From Selaginella tamariscina (Eukaryota > Streptophyta > Lycopodiopsida > Selaginellales > Selaginellaceae), in contig PUQB01000431.1 in NCBI GenBank assembly GCA_003024785.1, forward strand, positions 69,501 through 133,500: 64,000 nucleotides of DNA. The letters are read 5' to 3'. Positions 35,201 through 48,259 of the stretch are shown piece by piece. The first letter of the stretch is position 1. Each line of letters opens with the position of its first letter. A program made the position numbers and the translations under genes. The notes below the pieces were generated by a model. The model made no database searches. It saw only the letters and a list, made by a program, of their open reading frames with translations, and was not told the DNA's origin.

Positions 35201-38200
35201 ACATACCTGTTCTTATACTAAGTTTATTTTCTCTCTCTCTCACCTTTAGCTATTATACGTTGGTTTTGGGTTCTTTTTATTACTTCTTATACGTATACAC
35301 CCAGATATATGCCTGTATACCTACATGCATGTGCTCGCATCTGTATGTGTGTGTGTGCTACACTTAATGCATATGTATATGACTTATAGATGTACTATGT
35401 GTGTGTGTGTGTGTGTGTGTAGCGTTTTCTTACAGTAGTGAGTTGATCTTTTCTAGGCAACTGATTTACATCGGCACTTCATTGATGATGTAACAATTCC
35501 ATCCAAGACTGGTCGAGGCGATCTGCATCGTGTGGAGGACGTAAGTTTTATAGACAAACTGGCTGTCTAGTATTATATATATTTAATAATATATACTAAA
35601 CTATGTTAATAAGATTTGAGTTATTCACTTTCATTTTTATAATTAGGTCTTTGACTGCTGGTTTGAGAGTGGATCAATGCCTTACGCCTACATTCATTAC
35701 CCTTTCGAGAACCGTGAGCTGTTTGAACAGAATTTTCCAGGTCATTTTGTTGCAGAAGGCCTCGATCAAACCCGCGGATGGTGGTGTGTGTGTGTGTGTG
35801 TTAGAGATAATTATACCTTTAGTTTGACACACACACACACACATAGCATGTAAAACTATGTGTAAGTACACGTATGCATGGATGGAATTTGTATAATAAT
35901 AAATTTAAATATATGATTTAAAACGGAGTTATGGGTATATGGTTTTGTGATATAAACATTGTAAGATAAACCCGTGCACAGACTCGCAAATATATGCTAA
36001 AGGATATTTGTATGTAAGTATGCGTGGGTGTTGTTTTATACAACTTAGTTATGTAAGAATGTGCGTATCGGCGCATGTATTTCCTCGTGTAGTACACAGA
36101 ATCCGTATACAAATATGTGCATGCGTGCGTACGGTGTGTGGATTAGTTCTGATGATAAATAATACTACATTTCACCTGTGTAAAGAATTTGCTGTGTGCA
36201 ATTGTAAGCTAAACTCATAGACACAGGTATATATGTGTGTACACATGCATACGCGTGTTGCAACAAACATGTATATGTACTAATGAGATTTACCTGATAT
36301 TTGCTTTCAGGTTTTACACTTTGATGGTTTTGTCGACGGCTCTTTTCAATAAGCCCGCGTTTAGGAACCTGATCTGCAACGGTCTTGTTCTTGCTGAAGA
36401 TGGAAAGAAGATGAGTAAGAAACTCAAGAACTATCCTCCTCCGATGGATGTTGTTCATGAATATGGAGCGGTAATTATTCATTAAATTGTGCATATGTAT
36501 ACATATGTAAGGTGTGTATATATGCATATATATCCTGATTAAGTTATTACTAGGATGCCCTTCGATTGTACCTGATAAACTCACCAGTTGTTCGTGCGGA
36601 AACTCTTAAATTCAAGAAGGATGGGCGTGCACGCTGTGGTACTGAGCTTTATTTATAACATTATAAATGCCATATAATATATATTACTTATTATTATGTA
36701 TGTTGCAGGTCAGGGATGTATTTCTTCCATGGTACAATGCCTACCGTTTCTTCGTTCAGAACGCATTAAGGCTACAAGTAGAGGGGCTTGATGCCTTTGT
36801 ACCATTGGATAAGACTACACTCGAGCAGTCGACGAATGTTTTAGATCGTTGGATCAACTCTTCGACTCAAAGTCTCGTTAAGTTTGTGCGTGAAGAGATG
36901 GGAGCATACAGACTTTATACTGTGAGTACCTCTATACTACATTATGCTGTGCTTATCCTTGATTACATTAGTAATACTATAAATCTATTTAGAATAAATA
37001 CTTCAATAAGTGCACTCCTTGTCAAATAACTGTATAGAGTTATTATTTGCCGTTGCGGTCCAAAAAACAGTGGTTTTGGGGTCCCCATCGTCTAATGTGC
37101 TAATAACTTTACCATGCGATTGTATTTATTTGTGTTATTTACATATATTAACCATAATATAGACTAACCCATTTCCTTTTTCTCTTTAATACGCAGGTTG
37201 TTCCGTATCTACTGAAGTTCATTGACAATTTAACTAACATTTACGTTCGATTTAACCGGAAAAGATTGAAAGGACGCACGGGAGAGCACGATTGCCGCGT
37301 AGCATTGTCAACGCTATATAACGTATGTTCATATGTGCATGTGTGTGTGCGCGCGCGCGCGCGTGCCTGTCTGTCAACTGTTTGATAACACATGTAATAG
37401 ACGAACACAAACACATAATGTATGTCTATGTATATGTACATATTAAAAAGAATATACATAATATATTCACTCACGTGGAACCCTAATTAATCCATCTTAC
37501 CATTTGCTACATTCTTCGTTACGTCTGTATTTATCTATACATCCGTATATACATCTATTTCCCGATTCTTTCATCTTGTGTTTTATATTTGCGTATATTA
37601 GTGATAAAACTAATAAATAGTGAAATCTCTTTATTTAGGTGCTTTTGACGACTTGCAAAGTGATGGCTCCTTTTACACCTTTCTTCACAGAAGTTTTGTA
37701 TCAAAATTTGAAGACTGTCAAGGATGAAAATTGTGACAGTATTCACTATTGCGATTTTCCTCAAGTTCAAGGAGAGGTAAATGTATACTTTATACTTATC
37801 TGACTATGTATGTATATATTCTATCCTTATGTGCATACAATACATTTATACACGCACATTAGTATAGAATTTATTTTGTGGTTATTAATTTTTGTATTTC
37901 TTTTCCATTTCAGACTGATGAGCGTATTGAGCAAAGCGTATCGCGAATGATGACCGTAATTGAACTTGCTCGAACCATTCGCGAGAGGAATAACAAGCCC
38001 TTAAAATCACCTCTCAGGTTGTGTGTGTGGAGATGCGAGAGAGGGGGGTGCATACATATGTGTATATATGATATACTGATGTATATCATATATCATCAGT
38101 ATATCGTATTCACTGATTATATACACACATTCACACACCCATATATATATGTATATATATGTATATGTATATGTATATATGTATGCATTTTTCTTATTAG

Positions 38201-40042
38201 GGCAATGACTGTTGTTCACCCGGATGACGAATTTTTGCAAGATATAACAAGAAAGCTGGGCGAGGTAAGTTATATTTTATGTGTGCACACATGCGTGTAT
38301 GTATATTTAGTAAGAGCATGAATATATATGTATACATAGACTATATACCAGTATATTCCTTGAAGTAGCAAAATGCTCAATATATAAATAAGAGGCACAC
38401 AATCTGTAACATTAATCAACCAAATTTTGCAGTATGTTCGTGAAGAGATGAACGTTGTGAACATTGACTCCTGCAATGATCCTTTGATGTATGCATGCTT
38501 GCGAGCGGAGCCTAACTTCAGGTTTGCTGCTTAAATATTTCATAACTTACAGCTTTTAACTCCATATTGTACACATTATATATACGATATATAGATAATT
38601 GTACATATATCTAATGTGCTTTTGGCAGTGTTCTTGGTAAAAAGGTGGGGAAGGCCATGGGGGCTGTGACCAACGAAGTTAGAAAGATGAGTCAGGCGGA
38701 TATTCTGGAGTTTGAGCAACGTGGAGAAGTTACTCTAGCTGGTCAAACACTTGTAACTGGAGAAATTAAGGTACTAATTGATGCATTTATCACATTGAAT
38801 TTATACATGTGTATGCGTGTACTATATGTGTGTGTGTATTTCTCCGCAGGTGGTCAGGGACTTCAAACCTCCTGCAGATGTGGGAAGAGAAGACATTGAT
38901 GCGGCTGGGGATGGTATGTATACATATCCTCTTTTACAAGTACATGAGTTAAATATAGTACATATTAATTTATATACATAGTTTAATTAGTGTACTAGAA
39001 GCGAGGACGATATTATAATAGTAGTTTAGTAAGTGTCTATATATCGACTAGTTTGGATCTTTAAGCTAGCTATCATTATCAATCAACATATATACGTGGT
39101 GTATATGCAATTCATATTATCTGTTTATTACGACAGGGGATGTTTTGGTTATCCTCGACTTGCGAGTGGATGACACGCTAGCAGAGCAGGGGATTGCGCG
39201 AGAGGTATTGTTTCTTTGTTTGTGCGTATGTGTGTGCGCCGTGGTGCGTGCGCTCTCTCGTATGCATGTGTTGTGAACAGATCTAATCTTATTAAGTTTG
39301 TTTAGATTGTTAATCGGGTGCAAAAGCTTCGTAAGAAAGCTGGTTTAGAGCCTACAGACGCCGTCGAAGTGTTTTATAAGCTAAATACCGACTCCGGTAC
39401 TCTATCCAGAGTATTCTCGTCGCAGGTAATGAACTACTTAAAGTACCATTATAACTATTAATACTCTATAATGTTTTTTATGAGTATGATACTTTACTAT
39501 CTTGAGTCCAATGTTTATTGTTGTGTAATACTTCTGCAGGCTTCGTACATGCAAGAATCACTCGGTTTTCCCCTTGCGTTGGTGGAGCAAATGCCACAAA
39601 AAGCAGTAAGTGTATTAATTATTTAAGTTGATCGCGTGTGTGTGTGTGTGCGTGTGGAGAGAGAGAGATGTGTACAGTTATATATGATTCATATATTAAT
39701 ATTTCTTAAACAGGTTGTATTAGCTGAAGAGGAGTTTAGTGGGGTGGCTGATGGAGAGTTTAAGCTTGTGATTAGCAGAAGTACACTATATTTTGAAGAT
39801 GCTGCACTGGCTAGATTGTGTTCAGGTGCGCCATATTAATCTTGTCATACAAATATATTATTAATAATATTCAAAATAATACTATTTGTCATTTACTTTA
39901 AAATATAATAATCAATACGTAATATAATATTATATGTGTTTATTCGTTTCCAGATGAGTCTGACCACGCAGAGAATATCAAAACCGTACTTCTGTCAAGG
40001 GACTACACGCGACTCAAAACAGAGCTTCAGGCCAGCAAGAAC

Positions 40043-40116
<74 letters not shown>

Positions 40117-40207
40117 GATTTATTGTGTACAGGTGCAAGTGACGTTTGATGGATATGAATATACGGTGTGTTTAGGTGAGCATTTCCAGCCTAAGTGCAG
40201 CAGATAA
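32216..40207 (+). CDS. Isoleucyl-tRNA synthetase, eukaryotic cytosolic type
   Basis: Charges tRNA-Ile with isoleucine; class I synthetase with an editing domain. The ATG at 32216 ([20 protein letters not shown]) gives the usual cytosolic start. More than twenty exons follow. Catalytic motifs: [18 protein letters not shown] (HIGH class), [18 protein letters not shown], then the editing-domain [15 protein letters not shown] and [63 protein letters not shown], and the KMSKS class motif in [16 protein letters not shown]. The anticodon-binding part includes [15 protein letters not shown] and [10 protein letters not shown]. The C-terminus is the eukaryote-specific extension, ending [10 protein letters not shown] at 40207. 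One frame break lies in the exon at 33766-33934, after SDFEV. Several donors sit inside GT tracts (33680, 35784). HYPK lies 218 bp downstream on the same strand. Confidence 0.96.
33687..33735. repeat. (GT)n(GA)n microsatellite after a splice donor
   Basis: GT units starting a few bases after the exon end at 33679 pass into GA units, within the isoleucyl-tRNA synthetase gene. Confidence 0.93.
40046..40114. repeat. (CT)n(CA)n microsatellite in the last intron
   Basis: About 24 CT units then about 10 CA units fill most of the last intron of the isoleucyl-tRNA synthetase gene, between ASKN and VQVTFDG. Confidence 0.94.
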
Positions 40208-40414
40208 TAATTAAGTAGCGGTTCGAAACAAACCCCGCAAATTTTTGTATTAAATGGAAGATTTATAACGTCTTTTTATCTGAAAGCTTAGTCTAAATTA
40301 TTTATATATTATACGAGCTAAATATATTAAAAAAATTTAATCTATATAAAATATGTGTAAACAGTTTTGATTTATGTAATATACTCAGTATATGCGGTTT
40401 AGGTTAAGCAGGGC

Positions 40415-40422
40415 TTAGGGTT
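40415..40422. promoter_or_regulatory. Telo-box upstream of the HYPK-like gene
   Basis: TTAGGGTT ends 3 bp before the ATG, with related GTTTAGGTTAAG about 20 bp further up. Confidence 0.5.
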
Positions 40423-40425
40423 GTA

Positions 40426-40991
40426 ATGGCGGACGAGGAGCCAGCGCGAGCGGCGGATTCAAAGGACAGGCAACAGCAATCCAAGGCGCTCGACAAGATC
40501 ACAGATCATGTGGAGGAGCGGCAGCTGGATTCCACGCGTGTTCAACAGGTGTGTGTTTGTGCGTGAAAATGTAGTTTGGATTAAGCAATGATCTTGACAG
40601 GCTATGGCGTCAATTACTGCAGCATCTGATGAAGATATACAGACTCAGAGGCTAAAGTAAATGTGTGTGTGAGAGAGTATGCACTGCTGTTTTATCAACT
40701 ATATAAGTGTTTTATATATCACATGACATGGGCAACGTATCAATGTTTGAATGCACATAGGGAAAAGGAGCTTGCAGCCGTTAAAATCGACCCTGCTTAC
40801 ATCGATTTGATCGCAAACGAGCTCGAGGTTTGTGTATACAACCACACACATATGGACTCCAAAGCGTGTGTGTGTGTGTGTGTGTGAATATTAAATACTG
40901 TTCTTTTCAGATAGACAGAAAAGTGGCAGAGAGGGCTTTGAGAGAGCACAAGGGAGATGCCGTGAAAGCTATTCGGTCGTTTCTTGTGTAA
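40426..40991 (+). CDS. HYPK: HYPK-like UBA protein (NatA regulator)
   Basis: Huntingtin-interacting-protein-K family. It binds and tunes the ribosome-associated N-terminal acetyltransferase NatA. Four exons with intact frame: 40426-40548 (MADEEPARAADSKDRQQQ, ALDKITDHVEERQLDSTRVQ), 40601-40656 (AMASITAASDEDIQTQRLK), 40761-40827 (EKELAAVKIDPAYIDLIANE) and 40911-40991 (IDRKVAERALREHKGDAVKA, IRSFLV). The C-terminal UBA-type domain shows the family pattern REKELAAVKI...VAERALREHKGDAV. The length of about 110 residues is normal. It has a telo-box at the start and begins 218 bp after the isoleucyl-tRNA synthetase stop, so both genes belong to the translation set. Confidence 0.92.
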
Positions 40992-41222
40992 AACCGAACT
41001 TAATAAAACACACAGAATATTCTCATTTCTTTTAACGGTGGTGTGTATACCCTTTAAAAGTTTTAAGATACATATATATCCTCTCTAATACATTCAAACT
41101 TTTGTTTATTTATAACGATATTATAAATAAGCAACTAGATTTCATAGTATTTTAAGTATCATTCTAACCATGGATATCAAACAGGAATTATACTCCTTAA
41201 CCCAGCCACTGATATAATTAAC

Positions 41223-41259
<37 letters not shown>

Positions 41260-42228
41260 GTTTTTGGAATTAATCTCTTAAAACTATATTTTGTTTAGTG
41301 CATGAAGTTTGAAATGGAAGTTTCATGGGGGTGTGTTTGTAAATTTAACACTTCCAGGGTCTTTTATATATATTTTTACACACCAGATCGAGCAATCGCT
41401 TTAACGACTACATTTGCTAATACGACTCCTCTTACTCAATCAAATCCACATGTGCAGCTTTGTGGGTTTCCACCGTGTCTCTTTAATGTTACTCTTTAAT
41501 AATAATGGTTTATCATTAATTATTCTTTTAACTAATGAACAATATTAACTTGCTTTTTCAGACAATGTTTATCAACCTCCAATAATTTAAAAACAAGTTT
41601 TATGATCTCTTAATATGTCTAAGTGTAGTACGGTTGATCACTTTATTTGGATCTTATAAGTTATGTTGGTTCCTATTACTTTAGGATAAGCTTTACTCAT
41701 GCATAATTTTTCATGCAGCCTAGAGTGCAACTACCCATTTCTTGTGAGGTCATTCTTTCCATCTTCAATGCTTCTCTAGCTGGTCATGTTCCCATAAAGG
41801 TGTAATTTGCTCGTTTGGTTGTAGTTAAGGATGATGACATATTTCTTATTGGCTTCTAGTGTTCTTGGTCAAACTTATCAACAATGTCAACATTTTTCTA
41901 ATGGGCAACCTCCACATCACGGTTAGCGTCCCAATTAAAATCCTACTTTTACTTTTATGGATGTTGCCCCAATTGTCTTGTACATAAAGCAAGAAATGTG
42001 GATACGGAGATATCCAACACCATTTTTTCATCTTTAGATCTTTCATTTTTCTTTTGAAATTCATTTTCACTTGTTTACACAACGATAATCGTCTTCACTT
42101 ACATTACAATGTTTCAGCTGTAATACACAAATGATTGTTCTTGTCGATACATATTTTAGTGTTTCTTCAATTTTGCCTAGTTGGTCAATTGTTATGCATT
42201 GGAATGGTATCGATCAAAAAATGCTGTC
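40992..42228. other. AT-rich spacer without a gene
   Basis: It contains a (TA)n tract at about 41228-41256 and no conserved frame. It may include the unrecognised end of the retroelement relic that follows. Confidence 0.5.
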
Positions 42229-45200
42229 TCACTTACATTGGCTCATGTACCTTGTGTTTTCAAATTGATGTAAAACAATTACAACTTCATGTGTTTCCCT
42301 CTCATAGTAAGGTTCAAGAAGAAACACATGGAAGACAGGATGTAACTGAAGATGAATAGGGAGCTGAAGATGGTAGGAAACATTTGAGAGGTGATAAAGA
42401 ACCATAAAGGGTCCCAGTTGTTGGTAATCCAACTTGTCATTGGGTTGGGAGGAAGGCCGATGTTGATGAAGGAGCCAGACTTTACTCATTGGGGCAGGCA
42501 AATAGTTTCAGTTGGCCGTCTACCAATAAGATTCTTGAGTGCAATTCAAATGATGACGAACTTCATCATGAAGAGCCTACAAGATGGCAAAGTGGAGGAG
42601 TGCACCGAGTTGTTGTAAGCAAATTCAGCCAAGGGAAACAAATTAAACCAGTCATCATGTTGATGTGAGAGGAAGCAATAGAGATACTATTCAAGAGTTT
42701 GGATGGTTTGCTTTGTTTGACCGTCAAACTGTGAATGGTGAGCATTGGTCAGGAGAACATTGACTTGTAGGGCATAGAGGAATTGTTGCCATAACAACAA
42801 GATGAATTGAGGACCCTGGTCACTGACGATATCATCAAGTAAATTGTGAAGCTTGAAGACACCATGATAAACTGGATCAACTACATCAGCACTAGTAATC
42901 GAGTTATCACAAAGGAAGAAATGGGCCATCTTTGAAGACCGATCGACAACAACAGGAGATAGTTGAAACCATGGAACGGTGAAAGTTCTAAAAGAAAGTC
43001 CAAAGAAATGGAACACATGGGTCGAATGGGACGGGAAGAAGATGAAGAAAACCCATAGCTCAATGTCTAGGGATCTTGGAACACTGGCAAAGATCACAAG
43101 ATTTGACAAAACGCTCGATGAAATGCCTCATGCCAGGCCACCAGAAGAGGCGTTGAACCAGCTCAATAGTCTTGCACATGCCAAAATGGCTAGTAGACGG
43201 CGAATCATGACAGGCCTGAACTACTCGTAGCCGACAATTTCCGTTAGGAACAAAGAGTTGTGTGTGACAACAGAGAAGTCTGTCCCAAAATGTAAAAAGC
43301 GGTACTCCCCCTCTTGTGTCGGTGGCTAGCCTAGAACCACATGTTGGCGAGTCGCCTAAATAAAGGGATTGTTATCCTAGGTGACATGGATTTTCTAGGA
43401 AAAAGAAGCATCAAATAACACTGGGTATTGCTGGAGAGCATGAAGCTGGAGTTGGGAAGAGTCAAGAAGCACTTGCTCTTGTAGACCAAAAGCAAGTTCA
43501 CCAAGAGCATGAGTCAAGTAACTTTGACGGGTTTGGGTGTCTGCCTTACCGTTTGCCTTGCTTGGCCGATGAATGATGACAAAACAGAACTGGGAGAGAG
43601 ATTGTGCCCAACAAGCCTGATGATGATTAAGAACCCATGCCATGGACTAGTATTGAAGATTCTTATGATCACAATAAACTGTGACCACATGAGGAGCACT
43701 TTCAAGGAAGTGACGCCACTCTTTCAAAAGAATTGACAATTGCTAGAAGTTCTTTGTTGTAAACATCGTAGTTGATTTCAGCATGAGAGAACTTCCGAGA
43801 ATGAAACACAATAGGATGAAGACAGTGATCTAGATCTTTTTAGGACAATACTCCACTGAGAGCGAAGTCAGATGCATCAACTTCAACTAAGTACGACTTG
43901 GTGTTGTCCAGATGGATCAGAATGGGAGTAGAAGTGAAGGTCGCCTTGAGAAATTGAAACGCCTGCCCAGCTTCAATAGGCCAGGCAAAAGTAAGCATAG
44001 GGGAACTAGAGCCAGGCAGGTGAACACTAGAGTTGGCTGTAGAAGTCTTAGATGCAGGAACATGCGGAGCCTTGGCTGTTAGTTTTGTTAAAGGTAGGGC
44101 AATTCTAGAGAAATCCTTGATGAAGCAACAATAGAAGTTGGCAAAATCAAAAAAACATTAGACGTCATAAACAGACCGAGGACATTTCTAGCTGGCAACG
44201 GGTTGGACCTTGGATGGATCCATCTTGATGCCATCAACAGTTACAATGTAACCAAGAAACTCTACATCGATGAACATTTCTCGAGCTTGGAGAAAAGATT
44301 GTGTTCTTGCAAGCATTGAAGGATTAGGCGAACGTGATGGTAGTGCTCCTCTTGGGTTTTAGAAAAGATCAAGATCTCGTGAGATATATCATCACAAACA
44401 GGTCTAGGAAGTCAAGAAAGACATTGTTCGTCATATGCTAAAAAACGACATGTGCATTGGTGAGTCCAAAAGGCATTATTGTGTATTCAAAGTGACGTAG
44501 CATGTCCTGAAAGCTGTTTTCCACTTGTCCCCCTCTCAATGCGGATTTGATTGTACATGTCACGTAAATTAATCTTTGTGAAGAAGTGGGAATGAGAAAG
44601 ACACCTAAGGATCTTAGAAACAAAAGGAAGTGAGTACTTGTTGGGGATGATGATTTTATTCAGGTCACAATAGTTAACCACCAGGTGTAGCGAGCCATCT
44701 TTCTTGGCAACGAAGAAGACATGAGCTTTGGCAGGGGAACAAGAATGCCAAATAAAGTGCATGCTCAGGTTCTCCTTGATATACTCCCGCAAGGTCTAGA
44801 GCTCAATAGGAGATAAAACCATAGATGGGACCAATAGGTAGTTGCTTTCCCTCCACCAGGTTGATTGGACAATCGTATGATTGGTGAAGAGGAAGAGTTG
44901 TAACCTTCTACTTGTTAAAAACATCAGCAAACTCTTGATATTTGGCTAGCAAAACAATTGGATTCTTGGCTTGCACGAAGGAAGGATGTATCGCAACAAT
45001 GAAGACAAAGAAAGGATCCTCTCAACCAGCTACATGAAACTCCTACAAAGAGATATAGGAGATTCGAATGGCAGTCGCAGGTAAAGAAGTAGAGGAAGGC
45101 AAAGGCAAAGGTGAAGAACCCAAAACATGAGAGTTGGTAGAAGAATTGGCAACTAAATGAGAAACCCGAGAAGTTGTTGGAAAGAAGTTTCGACAGTAGG

Positions 45201-46560
45201 ATTAGGAATCCAAAAAGAAAGAATTGCTTTAGAAACAAGCCTGAAATACCATCGAGAGTGCCAATTGACTGTAGGATTCACCAATTCCAACTAGGGCAAG
45301 CCTAAGATGATTGGTGACTTTGGAACAGAAATGGCATTGAAGGCAACTTTGCTGTAGGCAAACAAGGTGATAATGTCCAAAAATTTAATTTCATGTGTCA
45401 AAACCCCAGAAGAAATCTCCCTAAAACCCCAAAGATGGATAGGGATCAATAGAAAGCATAGAACCTTGAGATTCATTCAGCAGAACAGTCCTTACTTGGA
45501 CTAGCAAACTCCATTTCCTGGCAAGGTAGGCAAAGCTCCATTTTTTGGTAGGGCAAGTGGGTCATCATATGTCAAAAGAGTAGTGGCACGAATTGGTTGG
45601 CAAGGGCAAGCATTGACTTGGTGTTCTTGATTGGCACAATAGCTGCATAGATTGTTAGTTGCTTGTCTTTGGCATTCGGCTTGAGGTAGTCATTGTCCCA
45701 ACTAGAAAGAGCACATAGGAATAGGACCAGAAGTTGCAGACGCATGAACAAGACTAGGAACATGTAGAGAACTGGAAGCCTCGGCCTAAAATGGGGGAAC
45801 CAAAAGTAAACGGTTTGAAGAAGTCTTCTCCTATGTCACTTAAACAGATTATCATATTGAATGACAAATGCAATTGCTTCCAAAAGCATCTTTGGATTCA
45901 GTAACGTGAGGAGAAGATCCTTTATGTCATCTTTGAGACCAACACAGAAATACTATTTGAGAGACACATCTTCAAATCCCGAGCGGGTGCCCCCTTAGGT
46001 TTACTCCTTAATTCGTGAAATGGCAGTCAACTCCCCCCCCTTGTACAGTCGATTATGGATGGTGTCATGAATTAATAGTAATCGAAGTACCTAGTCAGGA
46101 GGAGGGCTTATCCGCCTAGCCGTGCGGCAATGCCCGCCGAGTATTGAGTATGCAGCTTTTTTGCGGTGTAAGACGAAATAGATCTGGAACCCGGCCAATG
46201 CAAGACAACTTGTTGATGGTAGCTTGTTCCCGATCCGTATCACTGAACATGTTAATGAAAACTCATTCAAACTCTGAAAAGTTTTGAAACAGATGTAAGT
46301 GCTTCTCAATGAGAACAATGAACTAATGAAGTTCAAATCCATAAAAAGCAATCCAATAAATATTACCTTCAGCTCATTGGTTGGATACCAATGAGCATGA
46401 GTAGTCATGCATAGCTTGGCCTAGTTGAGGAAACGACAAAAAATAAGAGCGTGACTCATCAAACTTATCTAGTAAACTCAACTTGGGTTCACCTCGTGGA
46501 GCAACAACTTGAAGTCGAGAGAGATCAACTCGAAAAGAGGAAGATTGCATGTTCAGCTCT
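42229..46560 (-). mobile_element. Ty3/gypsy retrotransposon fossil, broken
   Basis: Minus-strand order from high to low coordinates: a gag-like region (about 46560-45900), a middle part with protease-like stretches (about 45480-45290), reverse transcriptase (about 44800-44300, KKDGSLHLVVNY class motif), RNase H (about 43760-43400), integrase (about 43110-42690, SDQGPQF class motif) and a tail (about 42500-42230, HPVFHVFLLEPY class). It is broken in about a dozen places. I could not find its LTRs. It is more decayed than the element at 53.7-59.9 kb, so probably older. Confidence 0.85.
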
Positions 46561-46723
46561 ATCTATACCGTGGATCTTGTGGAAACGAGCTCCTTAACAA
46601 GTTCAGCTCGTTTTGCATCCACATGTTACATGTCGGCTTGGAGGGACTCCAAAGCGTTCTGCAACTCTTGAATTGATGCTATGGAGTAGCTCAAAGCAAT
46701 TAAATTGTTAGGAACTATTCAAG

Positions 46724-46799
46724 CCCATGCAAGCATACCACTAAATGTGTAGTTATGGATCTCATGCAAGTATGCCACTAAATGTGTGGTTGTGGATCT
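46724..46799. repeat. Tandem duplication of about 38 bp
   Basis: Two adjacent copies begin catgcaagcataccac and catgcaagtatgccac; most differences are transitions. It lies at the edge of the gypsy fossil. Confidence 0.8.
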
Positions 46800-46879
46800 C
46801 ACCATGTGAAGGTGATGCCTAGTGAAGGTGAAACTTCACCAAGTGCAAGACATGTAAACTCGTTAGGTGCATGTCAAAT

Positions 46880-47560
46880 GAAAACTTGTCCAGATTTTGA
46901 TAGATATCACGGCTCATAATGTTGCTAATGTTTTATTCACAAATGTCATTTTACATCATTTATGTCAAGAATGAATTTTATTGAATAATGAACATGCTCT
47001 TATTGCTAAAGTTTTGAAGGTTCTCACTTCATAAATAGGTATTTAATAATTTCTTACATCCCTTTTTATTCACAAACAAATGGTTTGGTAAAGCATTTAA
47101 ATTAGACCTTTAAAAATATAATTTTTAAGTATGTTAATCTTATTCAAAATAATTAGCAAACAAATATGGTATAGTTGAGAACCTTGAATGCCTCTCAAAG
47201 TTGATTTGATTTCTCATCAACTTAAATATATAAAAACTTATTATTGAATAACTTATTGGATTGAGCTCTTTCTACATGTAATTTCATTTAAGTTGAGCAT
47301 AAGTTCAACAACAACGATTATAAAATCTTATCATTAATTCTTCATTATATTATTACAACCTTGTCCTTGTACATTTTATGAAAATTTGATATAAATGACT
47401 CATGTTTGTTTAAGAAATGACTCAATTTTTACAAAATTATTCAACAAGTTGGCCCTTAGGCATACCATGTGAAGGATATTGAGGTTGGAAAAGCCCCATT
47501 GGGTGCCCATGTTATAGCTTTTTTAATTACACAAGAAATAATGTAACATAACAACATTAA
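46880..47560 (+). mobile_element. Fossil fragment, possible gypsy-like integrase relic
   Basis: A very decayed plus-strand region with an SQTNGLVKHLN-like stretch near 47075-47105, recalling the integrase PQTNGxVER motif. It ends near 47510. It is heavily broken with no LTRs seen; low certainty. Confidence 0.25.
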
Positions 47561-48119
47561 AACTAAGAGTTAATTATGGTATATTCTAAAATTACTGCAT
47601 AATTAAAACAATTATATGTTTCATTTATAGAATAATTGAAATATAATGAAAAAATATACTTTTTCTTTGTATAAATCCTGACCTTAATACAAATTTTGCC
47701 TTGAGTTTTTTATATTTTATTTATTTAGTGTATAATATTGGGGTTCTTACATGTACGGGTGCACATACATATTCAAGTAAAACACACACACACACATATA
47801 TATAAATAGATAGAGAGAGTTCTTATATTATACCTGTATACGTGCACAAAGACCGAATGTTGGAAACATTCGTGAATAAACATATGCCTATAAAAAAAGC
47901 TTATTTCTTTTCAACCGTTTTAATATTATAAAATAAAAAATAAAAGACTTTTAAATGTCAACATGGTTTGGTTCGTTTTTCATTTTCCTTAATTAATATT
48001 AACCATTCATGTTCCCAACTGTAATACATTTAGCATTTCTTGAGGATATATATAAATAATCTTAGGTCATGAGTTCTAAGGTTGATTAAAAATCTCGCAT
48101 GACGATAGACTGCCGGGTC
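47561..48119. other. AT-rich spacer
   Basis: No gene or clear repeat beyond a short CA tract near 47780. Confidence 0.5.
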
Positions 48120-48246
48120 CACGTGTTGGTTCTATAGTGGATGGGCGGCGCAGACGTCACACAGCTATGCCACGTGCTCCAGAAGCGATGGTGATTTTGA
48201 CAAGTGGTAGACCCAGATCCACGAGCACATTGACGTAATACGTGGC
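48120..48246. promoter_or_regulatory. G-box/ABRE-like cluster upstream of the aquaporin
   Basis: CACGTG occurs at 48120-48125 and 48171-48176, GACGTC at 48153-48158, TGACGTA at 48231-48237 and ACGTGGC at 48240-48246. That is five ACGT-core sites in 127 bp, in a GC-richer patch about 1.05 kb upstream of the PIP1 ATG. Such sites are bound by bZIP factors in ABA, light and stress responses. Confidence 0.5.
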
Positions 48247-48259
48247 AGATATTGGCCGT

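Noticed and set aside
5700-40114. CRISPR arrays or satellite DNA suggested by the many regular repeats
   Set aside because: They are dinucleotide microsatellites with no spacer structure, in a plant nuclear genome.
4041-40207. Programmed ribosomal frameshifting or RNA editing as the cause of the many frame breaks
   Set aside because: Breaks occur in unrelated nuclear genes with no shared slippery site or downstream structure; assembly indels are simpler.
46000-46200. A GC-richer patch inside the gypsy fossil that might be a foreign insert or RNA gene
   Set aside because: I could not fold it into a known RNA or find insertion borders.
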